Shown: piece after piece, positions 46,185 to 57,665 of the stretch | How positions within the stretch are numbered: position 1 is the stretch's first letter | Layout: every line of letters begins with the position of its first letter | Source of the DNA: Perilla frutescens | Taxonomy: Eukaryota; Streptophyta; Magnoliopsida; Lamiales; Lamiaceae | Assembly: GCA_026008535.1 (NCBI GenBank) | Contig: BRKX01000009.1 | Span: 52,449,001-52,513,000 of the forward strand | Direction: 5' to 3' | Length of the DNA: 64,000 nt | Notes under the pieces: generated by a model | Told to the model about the DNA's origin: nothing | Databases searched by the model: none | The model's input: only the letters and a program-made list of their open reading frames with translations | Program-made: the position numbers and the translations under genes

Positions 46185-49100
46185 TGTAACGCCCCGGTCC
46201 CGAGGATTAGGACGGGGATATTACGGGAATAATAGAAGGAAAAATGTAGCATAATCCCAAATCCAGGGGGTCCTCTGTAATGTCCCGGTCCCAAAAGGAA
46301 TAATAAATGAGGGTCGGGGTGTTACTCAAAAAGGAAGTACTAATTTAGGATAATTAAATGAAATGGCTTTAGAACAAGAATAAGTTATATGCTGCAGAAA
46401 TTGGGCAGTATAACCTCTGTAACTGAAAGAAATCCACGTCTTTCAACGTATCAACGAAGTCAAATGATTCAATCAAGTCAAAAGAATGCCTATTCATAGG
46501 CCAGTCAAATTCAAACAGAATCCAACAATTAATAGATATGATTCTAACTCTTCAAATAAACAAGACCTCTCCATAGGCCACAACAACTAAGACCCATCAA
46601 TAGGTCAGAAGCAAATAAACAATTTTATGTCTCATTCATAGGACAGAAGCAATTAATCAAGATAAGACCCATTCATAGGTCAACTGAAAAGTAAACAAAA
46701 TCCAAGACTCAATCAAATATGACCAACTCATAGGTCGAAAACTGTAATGAAATATGCTTGGATTTATGAAAAGAAATGGACTTTATTTATCATTATTCAA
46801 TTAAGGTATATAATTCAGATAAGCCAAAAATAAAACATAGCATGCAATCATACTATGGGGCAACTGTATCAGAGTTTAAGCGGAAAACAATGGAGTAATA
46901 TTGTATCACATAACAACATACTCATGAGCAATACATTAGTCTGAATGAGACAGCAAGGCACGATCAACCCACAACAATACATCGAGCCATCACCTCCAGC
47001 ATCTCAACCTGTGAAAAACATTTTGAAAATATTTTGGGCGTGAGTACTAAAGCACTCAGTGGGTTAAACTTTTAACTCGATCTTTAATAAAAACTGTAAC
47101 AGAATATCCAAAATATAAATACAGATAATGGAAAGCAAAACGCAAAAGCCCTTCCCATTTCCGCAAACCTTTTACTTTTCTTTGGTACCCTGTAGCTCCT
47201 TCTGTCGTCTACTGCACTCTATGACATGTCGCTGATAGGAAAATGGAGGGGTTACCTCGCTAATCCGAGAAGAGTGTACCAAGGATCACCTAGCATTGAC
47301 CCTGAGTATACCAGGGGTTACCTAGCATTGACTCCTATAGTGATGCCCAGATCACGTGTATGTGCAGGGGTTACCTCACAGTGACACCTTTAGTGATTAA
47401 CATCACAACTGCAAGAATCACAGTTCCTGCCTATCCTTTGTTCTATGTTCCCTAAAAAGCGCATAATATGACATAACCACAAAAATATGTCATCCTCTTA
47501 ATATAACAACTATGTTAACCTTTAAGTCATCTATCAAACTTAGTTCAATTATGCTTCATATTCCTTAAACGGAATCATTCTATAAGTTGAGTTTAAATTA
47601 AAAGCACAAGCTAAAAATTATAACTCATTATACACAAGTAAATCAATACGCAATAAACATTTAATATACTGTAACTTTAAACTATGAATATTAGGCTTTA
47701 AATATAACCTCTAACCTTAATCTATATACTATGAACTTTAAACTCTAACCTTAACTTTTAACACATATACTTTAGTTATGACAAGGCATAATCTATTCTA
47801 TTTAATTATGTCAAAGCATGATCTATATTCGCTTATTGTGATAAATCATAATCTATATTCTCAATAATTATGATGAAGCATAATCTATGTTCTCAGTAAT
47901 TATGGCAAAGCATAATCTATGTTCTCAATAATTATACAGCAGTATAATACTATGTTCTCATTAATTATACAACAATATAATACTATTACTCTAGCAGAGA
48001 CTTGAGCAGATAATTTCTCAAATATTTTATTTGGATATTCCAACTATGACTATCACATTTATGAGTTAATAACTCAAATATAGATAGGTTTTGCAAATAA
48101 ACTCACCTCGATTAGATCAACTCAGGTGATCAAACTTCTCGATATTCATCCGCCAGCTTCTCTGACCGGCTCAACAAGTCCTACAAGGTCAAACCTTATT
48201 TTAGGACTGCTACTCTAATTTTCAGAACTCGACTTTAATTTAATTAGAGCTTTTATTCACTTTAATTATATTTCTATTAAGAATGCGCGACTCTAGAGAC
48301 CTCGTACAACTTCAACACAGAAGGAAATAAATTCCAAACTATAATTTCCGATTTAATGGGATCAAAAGATTTGATAGATATCACTTTCCGTAACTTGCCA
48401 TTTTAATTAAATTTTACACAGCAAACCTCGATTGCACTTTTTACTTGTCCAAAAATTATAAAAATAATCAGGCATGACCCCACATATATCTTTATTAAAC
48501 TATACAATTTTTGGAATTTTCTGGAATCACATGCTTTAATTATAAAAATAATCGTCTGATTAAAATAATCGACTTTAATCAAAACTTATCGAAAAATTAT
48601 GAAACTTGGCAGTCCTATAGGAAATAATTTTTCGAGCAACTTTATAAAAGAAACTTTTTCAATTTGACGACCTGAAATGGGCGAAAACAGGAAAAAACCG
48701 AAACTGATCGGCGCCCCTTTATTTTTTACGTTTTCCGGCGATTTCGCCGGTTTCCGGCCACCGGACGACGACGCACTCAACATACGAAATGAAGCACTAT
48801 TTAAAACACACAACATATTAAATTTTCAACTATAAAGGATGAGAAATGGACCGAAACGAGACATCCGAAGCGGCGACGCGAGGGCGGCAATTCCGGCCAT
48901 CCACGACAGCGGCGGCGGCGGCTCTTCGGCAGCCTTCCGGTGCTCGATAGCTACTCCCGCAGCAGCAGCACCCCTCCCCCCAAATAAAACTTAACCTGGG
49001 CCCGCATGCGCGATTTACTCGGCGCAGGCCTGGGTTTCTCTCGTTCGTCAACACGAACGAGAGAGGAAAAGAGAGAAGAGAGAGAATGAGCAAGGAGAAA

Positions 49101-49833
49101 TGAGCTCCCCCTCCCCTATTTATAGGAAAAGGGACTTCGGGGCGGGTATAACTTTTTTGGATATAAAATACTGATAAAGTGGTTTCCGGATTCAATTAAA
49201 GTTGCTTTATTCAATGGCGAGATCTAAATGACCTCCGACACAACATCCGAAAATGTCGGAAGACTCGTTGGCTCGAGTACTATTGAACCAACCCATCTCG
49301 GGATGACGAGGAAGTCGTCTGAAGAAAAACGAGAAAAGATTCCCTTTCAAAAAGTACTTTTACTATTCATTTCGACTGACAGATTTTGCTCCCGAGCGCT
49401 CGATTGATCTCAGATTGGCAATCCGTGAACGCAAACGGATTCCTTGGATCATTTCCTATAAGATAGGCTTTATAGAACAAATCTCAGATCAATGAGGAGG
49501 ATTTCGTGAATTTTTTGAATCACGAACGCAAGCAGAAATTACTATTAACAGGTTTTCCCTTTACGATTTTCAATTACGGGACTCCTGTAGAGATCAGAAT
49601 AAAATTTTGAAAGCACCAACAGCTTCCTTTAGGCCGTTACATTCCAGAAAAGACCAATATTGACTATCTTCCGGAGACAAATGCAAAATCTCATAATCGA
49701 TTTTCACATAAAAGACACAAAAAGGTCGCGACTTACATCTATTTTACTTTATTTTACCTCAAATTATTTTCTTTAGTCTTCTAAATATATTTAGAAAACT
49801 CACTAAGATATTCTGAAATTCTGAAATATTACA
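46185..49833 (-). mobile_element. Solo LTR (D), possibly composite
   Basis: Starts TGTAACGCCCCGG and ends GAAATATTACA, bracketed by the exact TSD gtgtt (46180-46184 and 49834-49838). A second LTR-type start, TGTAATGTCCCGG, lies at 46276, and an LTR-type end, GCCGTTACA, at 49641, so one LTR may be nested in another. The inner pair shows no clear TSD. The minus orientation follows from a TATA-like box (about 49116-49125, cctataaatag on the minus strand) and from the actaaagcactcagtggg block (about 47045-47064). It is similar to LTR A over much of its length and has a GC-rich part at about 48730-49050. Confidence 0.75.
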
Positions 49834-50106
49834 GTGTTTGAGATGAACTAGTACGAGATTGATCAAGATCTTAAGGCCCCAAGTTCATATCAAAGACTTA
49901 TCAAACCTTCAAAAACCTTGTCCAAGAATTCACTGGCAATGGCTACTCCAGGTTCTGATTGAAATTCCTCATCTAAAGACCTTTTTCACTCAAATATGCT
50001 TAAGCTTAAATCAAATTGAACCCTCGTTCCCTTTCATCCCTTCATCTTCAGAGCTTGGAGAACCTGTCGCCACCATAAGAACATCGCCCCTCGTCGATTG
50101 CTGATC

Positions 50107-50217
50107 TCAAGTACCTTCACCGCCATTCAAAACTTCAACATTCTTCAAGTCAGCAACTGACCCATCAACCTTCAAAAAATAGCAACGAGTGCCCGGATTT
50201 AGTTCAATCTCCGCCAT
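50107..50217 (-). pseudogene. Possible captured gene fragment within the Mutator-like element
   Basis: A minus-strand frame from the ATG at 50215-50217 runs 36 codons (M-A-E-I-E-L-N-P-G-T-R...) and looks like the N-terminus of a real protein rather than random AT-rich translation. A GT follows at the 3' end (gaag|gtacttgag), so the stop may lie in a former intron. Adjacent minus-strand sequence (about 50100-50000) has another protein-like patch (G-S-P-S-S-E-D-E-G). The position in the unique middle of a Mutator-like element fits a Pack-MULE capture. I do not recognise the source gene. Confidence 0.3.
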
Positions 50218-51080
50218 CTCTCATCTATCATTTCTTCAATCTGATTACTAGTGGGAGCTCATAGATCAACAATTCTCCTCAAGAACATACGTGGGCTTTG
50301 ATTTGTTCATTTTTGAAAGCTCAAGCTTCATTAAAAGGGGGATAAAAATCTAAGTTCATCATTGGCTGTAGATGACCGTGTTTGATGCCGGAGGTGACTG
50401 AATCCAGACGAATTCAAGAGAGATAGATTTGTTCAATTTTGGGATTGATTGAGCAAATCCTAACTCAATTTGGGGATTTTTTGGGCTAAAATATATCTGT
50501 TAATGGATGTTATTTGCTGAAATGACGGACACTGATGTCTTTTAGTTTAGGAGTAACAGAAGTACCATTTTGGTATCTTTTAAAAAGTTCTAGGATCAAT
50601 TTGGGCCCAAATTTTATTTCGGGATCAAAATGCACTTTTGAACATAGTTAAATAATCAGATTAGACCTTATCCCATTAATAATATGTGAAAAAATATTTG
50701 TCAATATGTTTGTAACATATTGTTAATATGTTAATAATGATTTACTAATATTTCTGATGAATGTTGTTGATTGATTTGAACCCGAATTTGGACAGTTTTC
50801 ACAAGGAACAAACAACCTTAAGTCAAATAGTCATAACTTCCTCCATAATTAATGTTTTCAAAAATTTTAAATTCTTTTTTTAAAAAAAGTATATTAGCTA
50901 GCTTTTCAACCATATATAACTCATCATTGAATCATTTATCCATGGAAGAATTTTTGTGTTCAAAGTCATATATCATGGAAAAATTGACATATTTCATATT
51001 AGCAATGGTTTGCTGACGTATTAGCCATATTTTGGGTAACATATTAGCAAGAGACATGACGGATTTGGTATTTACAAAAA

Positions 51081-51759
51081 GGGTAAAGGGCCCAAAAAAT
51101 ATCTGAACTATATGCACAATTTCACCTAAACGTATGAACTATTTTTGGCTCAAATACACACCTAAACTATTTAAAAAGTACAATCGGCATCCTTCACTAT
51201 TCAAAATATATAAAATTCACACTTGTCGTTTAACACCGTTAACTTTTTCCGTTAAATAAAATACCCATAAATTTTTCGATCTAATTATGATTGATTCGGA
51301 CGATGATACCATATATTGTGATATGGTTAGAAAGCCCTTGTCATGGGCTTTCTAATTATACTCTCAATTTATCCACCGGGTGTTAAATGATATAATAATT
51401 ACATGCAAAAATATCGATAATGATGGTTTGTATTATGAATTAAATTTTAAAACTCGACATCAATTCGATGTTGGATTATGAAAATGAAAGAGGGGTTTGA
51501 AACTCCATAGTGTGGGTATTTGGCCGTGATTTCAATTTGTCAGATCGGAATTCATAGGTGAAAGAATTGAGCTTGACATATTTTAATTAACGGAGAAAAC
51601 TAACGGTGTTAACTTCAAGTGTCAGTTTGTTCTTTTTTAATAGTTTAGAGGGGTGATTGTTCTTTTTAAATAATTTAGGTGTGTATTTGGGTAAAGAAAT
51701 AGTTCGTACGTCTAGGTAGGATTCGACATATAGTTTGAGTATTTTTTGGCCATTTGCCC
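51081..51759. mobile_element. Mutator-like MITE with GGGCAAATGGCC ends
   Basis: The left end is gggtaaagggcccaaaaaat. The right end is its inverse, whose complement reads GGGCAAATGGCCAAAAAATA. The arms stay complementary through a block with aactatatg and further in through 'aacaccgttaac'. The flanks are tttacaaaa (51071-51079) and tttacaaat (51760-51768), a 9-bp TSD with one mismatch. The interior is noncoding. Confidence 0.8.
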
Positions 51760-51809
51760 TTTACAAATATATCACCTCCTTTTTTTTAAACAAAAAAAAT
51801 AACAAGTAT

Positions 51810-53890
51810 TGTAATACCCCAAAAATTTATTATCTGAATCTAATTAGGAATATAAATCTAATAGTTAGAATGACTGTAGTCTCCAAAACTTTTTAATATA
51901 GCATTTGCTAATCTTAAGAGTAAGCTATGGAAGAAAATTGAGCATTGTAGATCCCTATTTAGGTGAAATCGTCATTTAGTGGGTTAAAGATACCCGAGAC
52001 ATTCTTGTATTTTTATTCAGATTAATCAGAGTTGATTTATTGAGTGCAAATTATTTAGTGTGATCTTATTTCACACAAATACACACATACATTATATGTA
52101 TATTCATATTATATATATATCACTTAGGATTAGCTATAATTGTTTAGATGATTCATCACACACTTGTCATCAAGTAGGAATAGTAGCTAGGGTTATGTCT
52201 CTTGCAAGTGATGACTCTTATCTTTTCTCTTAAATTTATCTAATTGGATGGATTGATCAAGAGTTTTAGTGTTAACAACATTTATCTCTCTCACTCAATA
52301 TGGATTCAAAGAAATCTAAATCGCTTATGAGATTCGAATAATTTATTAAACAAGGTAAACTTTTATGGTGCTTTGATGATTTATTATATTTTATGAATAA
52401 AACCCTTGTATCCTCAATTGAATTATAATTCACGATTTTGCACATTGGAAGATGGTTATGATTTATAATGATTTCCACACTCTTTCTTTGCACATTAAAA
52501 CTTAAACTACTCATATAAATGCATATATATCACTAATTAGTTTTATACATAACGAATTTTAAATACATACAAAATCATTTTGTAAAAAAATTGGGAATTG
52601 GAATTTAATAGTAGAGTTTCAGAATTTGTAATCAAGTTCCGTGACCTTAATACTTACATGTTCATCATTTCATAAATTTAATATCACTGTAGGACATTGA
52701 GAATTTAATATATATATATAAGCTTTCATATGTGCATGAATTAATTTTACAAATTTTAAGAATTTCAGGCGTGCTTTGCAAAATATTTTTCATTAAGTTT
52801 TGTCATGCTCTAATAATTTAAATTTTAAATAGTCACTAAGAGTATTAATCGGCAACAATAGTATATTATTGTAATATATCAATTAATTTCAAGAGTATAT
52901 TATTACTTGAAGGATGGATGCGATTATGGTAGATCAAATTAAGAATTTATAATTAAATAGATAGAAACTTAAATTTAAATGGAGTTTAGGGGTTGAGTTT
53001 TGATAGGGATCATTTAGTTAAACTAAGTAAGACTGGTTGTTGTGGGACTAGAAAAAATAGCATAATTTGAACATAACCAACCCATAATTTGAAAGTTTAT
53101 CTACTATCCAGGTTGGTTACTATATCTTTGCAAATTATATATTTTGAGTTATTAAACTCTACTTTGTTAAAATTGCATATGTGATTATCTGTGTTAAATA
53201 TTTTCATGCTACTATATATTGTCGGATTCTCATAAACCAGCATTATGTCAATGTGAGCAGTTACAGTATTGCATGCATTATTTGTCATGCCCTATTCCTT
53301 GTCGAATGACTAAAATGAACGGTTATACTCATTGATCATGCTCATAAACTTTATGCATTGGAGATTTAGTAGGGATTGCGAGCAGTGACTGGTTATACTC
53401 TTAGTGCTTCACGATAAAATATTTTGGTGAACTTAGGTTGCTTATAATTTTAAAATCTCATAAGTTTCACTACCAGTATGGATACAGATAGATCACTTAT
53501 AGAAAATGATTTGCATAACTTAAATTGTGAAAACTTGCCCACTGAGTGCATTAGTACTTAGCCCAAATATTTTCTAAACATTTTCAGGTCAGTAGGATGA
53601 CGCATGGACGTGAGAGAGATGAACTTTTGTTATTTACGTGTTTTCTCGTTGTCTCTTTTTGTTAGTATTCTATTGAGAATTGAGCTTCCACGCTTATGAT
53701 ATTCTTTTGTTAAACGCTAAGAACTCCAATCTTGGAGTTATGGATAAGTACGTGTAATTATAAAGCATGTTTGGTTATCCCAAATCTTCTGTTGAGGTTT
53801 CGTTAATCAGGTTATCCTTACTTTCCCGTTTCTTAATTCCAACCCCCATTACGTTCATTTCCACGATCTTTCGGAACCGAGGCGCTACAA
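51810..53890 (+). mobile_element. Solo LTR (C)
   Basis: Starts TGTAATACCCCAAAAATTTA and ends CGAGGCGCTACA. The TSD is agtat (51805-51809) against aatat (53891-53895), one mismatch. The start matches the inverted right end of LTR B. The 3' part (gcccactgagtgcattagtacttagcc at about 53538-53564, then tttcaggtcagtagga) matches LTRs A and B in inverse. No internal element region adjoins. ORFs on the minus strand inside it are not genes. Confidence 0.8.
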
Positions 53891-53895
53891 ATATA

Positions 53896-54470
53896 CCCTC
53901 ATGTGTTTTTAAAAGTTCCACTTAGTACCAAGTATGTGAACGCATTTTTTGTGTTAATTTGAATCAATGAAATCATTCAAATGAATTGTGGGGATGGGTT
54001 TCTATTTTCTACATAAAGAGGATTGATTTCTATTTAAAGTCATATATGATGATTATATATAATAGAATAATATTTTAGTTTTAAAAATAGGCTCCCTATT
54101 AATTTAATACATGGACTGTATGTACACACATATTTACGATCTGAAATATGATAAGTTATCAATTTAGGACTTCAAATATCATATATTTTTATTCTTTTAT
54201 TTTTAATTGTTTTATTTTTATTTTTAATGAAATTTTCTTTATTAATTATCTATTAATTTGATAAAAATATTATTTGATTTACTTAAAAATATAAAATAAA
54301 CTGCAATATATACATAATTTTAGAGATGCTGGATTGATAATTTTAATATTTCAAATCCTGAATTAAACTTTTCATCTTTTAAATTATGAATCAATTAATA
54401 TTATACTTTTGAAATCCTAAATTGATAAAAAAAAAAATTAATGTGTGCCATGTATGGGTTCACTTAATTA
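53896..54470. other. AT-rich spacer, no gene recognised
   Basis: Contains weak inverted 'atcaatttaggacttcaaat' / 'tttgaaatcctaaattgata' segments (about 54150-54430), likely a decayed MITE. No coding signal. Confidence 0.45.
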
Positions 54471-55432
54471 GCTTAGGGAAAATTCTAAACATAACCCATT
54501 TTTTCTCTTTACAGCCTCTACTGTACCATTTTATAAAATATAAGTAAAATTATGATAAGAGTTTTATGTCCTTAACTCCAAATACCTAAAATTATATCAA
54601 AGCCCCCACACATATAGCCCCCATCCATGTTGTATAATAAAAAATAATCTGACACGACGACCCCAACCTCTGCTCAGTAATTGTTGTTGCCATTCACTGA
54701 ACTTCCATGGTCTCCCAAAATCGAAAATGGTTGAGTAGATAAGTTCTGTTTTTGTTTTTCCTTCTACAAAACATAAATGGGAGCATTCGCTTCAATTCCA
54801 TACCATTCATTATTTGTTTAGAATGATTGTCAACAACTTTAATTGACAATCATTCCAATTAATTCAGATCAACTACAAGAAGTAGAAAAACATGAAGCTT
54901 TGAATTATGAGCATTTTAATTATTTCCTAATTATCATGTGCATTTTGATTCGCCACGATATTAATGATTCATGTATTTGTTTTCAGATCTTTAATAATAA
55001 TTTATAAACTAGAAAAAAAAACATGTAGCTCAACTAAAAAAGATTGTGTTACCTTTCAAAATTCTAATAATTTTGCATTATATTTTTTTTTGGGGGTCCT
55101 ATTTTACTTTTTTTTTTTCAAATAATACAAAACCAAAACTATCTTGTTTACTCAGAGCCGCAGTTGGCACTTGTTTTTTAAGAGTGTAATTGACATTTAT
55201 GAATCACTATGTAGAAAGAGTTTCCTGGGACTATAATTAATTAATATTCATGTCTCGTTCTCTCTGTTTTTAATTATAAAATAGAGGTGTGGCTACATGT
55301 GTTGGGGGTTATGATAGTATATTTTAAGTATTGGAGATTAAGGACAAATAAATCTTAACATATTAATATTTATATTTTAAAAAAATAACAGGGGCTATAA
55401 AGAAAAAAATTGGGACTGTATTTAGAATTCGC
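54471..55432. mobile_element. Mutator-like MITE
   Basis: Inverted arms of about 150 bp: left 'ggaaaattctaaacataacc' through 'agcccccacacatatagccc'; right 'aggtgtggctacatgtgttg' through 'gggactgtatttagaattc'. The 'gcttag' stretch is seen at both borders, but the full TSD is imperfect. Closely related to 55567-56406. Confidence 0.7.
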
Positions 55433-55566
55433 TTAGTTTGTGAGTCCATTGGGTTCCAGTATTTTATGGGCTTTTAAGGCCCAAATCTGAAATATTATGA
55501 ATTATTAGTTATTGATAAATGAATTATTAATTTAAAAGTGGTTGATTATTTAACTAATTGGAACAA

Positions 55567-56406
55567 GGGTGATTCTAAATACAGTCTCCATTTTTCTTAT
55601 CACAGCCCCTAAAATTAAATTAAATATAAATAAAAAGTAAATGTTCTATTTTGTTCTTACTAATCCTTTGCTTTTTCATTTTTAGATTTCTTCTTCCTAA
55701 AAGCTCCAATTTTTTTTTTTTTTTAAAATCTATAAACCCCTCCGCATAGCCACCAAATAACCGTTGACATTAAAGAATCTTTTTAACTTTAAAACAACTC
55801 TTCTTCAATCATCCAGGATATCTGAATGTGTTTTTCTTTTTCCAAAATATTGTCTTCGTTTTCTTTTATGATAATCAATATCATTGATTCATTTATGCTG
55901 ACGTAGGAAACCATTATTTATACAAATGGAACCCATTTTTTCTGTATATTTTCATTTTCTTCAACCATATGAATTAGTGGCTGTGAACCCAGTAGCGGAG
56001 TTAGGAATTATGTTCAGGGGGGTCCAAATAATAATATACGGACATAAAATTAGAAGTTGATAATATTTTTATTAAAGTCATGATACTATATTTATTAAAT
56101 TTGATTGCACCATTTCAAGCAAATCAGACGAGATGAAATTAGTACGTAATTCTGAAAATAAAGGAAAAAAAAATAAGAATTGAGTAACTCACATGGAAAA
56201 TTGTCCAAGAACATAGTCGCAATTAATGGCTCTGCTCTTGGATTGAATGTTTGGGGATTTATGGCAGCGAAGATAACAAGATTGATAAAATCGGGAGGGG
56301 GGGTTATAACTTTATAAGGGTAAAATAGAATTTCTAAAAGTATTTTTATTTAAATTAATATTTGGAGCTAAAAAAAATAAAATGGGAGTTGTGTATAAAA
56401 TTACCT
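55567..56406. mobile_element. Mutator-like MITE with 9-bp TSD
   Basis: The left end is gggtgattctaaatacag and the right end is the inverse of aggtaattttatacacaac. The arms pair on through 'ccatttttcttatcacag' and 'gagctaaaaaaaataaaatgg'. The TSD is ttggaacaa (55558-55566) and ttggaataa (56407-56415), one mismatch. Same family as the element at 54471. Confidence 0.8.
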
Positions 56407-56415
56407 TTGGAATAA

Positions 56416-57662
56416 CCGGTTTGATACTTTATAAAATATGGACGAAGAAAAGGGAAGATTTAAAGTCCTGTGACAAGAAAAGAAAAGCAAATCATTCAAG
56501 TAGTTACAATTTATCAGCTTATAAAAATAGATTATATGGAGAATATAATTTTTAAATAAGGTTTGTTTATGTAATTAATGTTCAATTTTTGGCACTAACA
56601 TATATGAAGTTATGATCTTATGAGCTTGTTCTGAATAGTGAATAATATAATTGGTTGTTAGATGAATTATATAATAACAAGTATTTCTCTTGTTCGATGC
56701 ATAAATAATAATTATTATTATTTTAAATTTATAATATTCTGATTATTTTTTAATTCTATATTTTGTGTTCAATTTTTGAAAATTAATTTGACGATATGCA
56801 CATACGTTAATTAATTAGATAGGAATATCAATTTTATTTAGTTACGACAAACAAATAGAAAATTAAATTTTAGGAACTAATGAAAATCCATGTTAGAAAG
56901 ATCAAATTGGAATATTTCAAATGACATGATTTTATAATAATAATTTATAATTGTCCGCGATTTAAGAACATTTGATTTATTTGAATATATGACAGGTATA
57001 AAAAAATATAATTATTTAATTATTTTAAATGATGAAATTGAAATAGAAAAATAATAAATTTTTACAAACTATCGTCATCATCATCATCATCATCATTATT
57101 ATTATAGTGCAACAAAAATGAAAATTATTTTTTTAGGCGATAAATGTAGAGTACCACGAATTCTCCACCTATATGCATAAAAAATAAAATAAAAAATGTT
57201 ACATATCTCAAATTTTCAATTAAAAAGTAATAAATAAAATTACAAAAATTTGTTAAAAGACAACAATTGTAATCTGAACCATCGTGAAAAATGCAAAAAA
57301 AAAAATTATAACAATAAATATCACTATTATTGTCTATTAATTCAAAATTATTGTATATCATATACAAACTATTGTCTAAAATATAATTGTTAAATCGTGT
57401 GATAGACAACAGTTTATACCAGAACAATTGTCTATCATACGATTTTACCTTAATATATGTATAGATAGATAGCTAAATATATTATATAATTGTGCAAATA
57501 CTACTAGCTAGCTAGCAATGTGTAGTGGAAATAGCAGATACATTAGATATTATAAATTTAATTCTTAAAATTGCTATATTAAATGTAATATTCATTGCTT
57601 GATACACATAAACACGGTATATACACAAGTAGGTGAAAATGGATCGCATTGAATATAAAACC
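56416..57662. other. AT-rich spacer with a (TCA)n microsatellite
   Basis: (TCA)n lies at 57075-57097. Short inverted repeats around 'attgtctatcatacgatttt' (about 57360-57450) suggest an old foldback element. The minus-strand ORF 57427-57125 is AT-driven with no domain. Confidence 0.5.
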
Positions 57663-57665
57663 TAT

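Larger units (their letters stand above)
45891..50674. mobile_element. Mutator-like element with 10-bp TSD, interrupted by an LTR
   Basis: The exact 10-bp duplication attaataata flanks it (45881-45890 and 50675-50684). Long inverted arms begin gggaaaatgtctaat on the left and end attagaccttatccc on the right, and stay complementary inward through 'tcaaaagtgca' and 'cccgaaataaaatt' for more than 100 bases. The LTR at 46185-49833 sits inside it, so the original element was about 1.1 kb. No mudrA-like transposase was found. The unique part, 49839-50490, may be captured host sequence. Confidence 0.85.
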
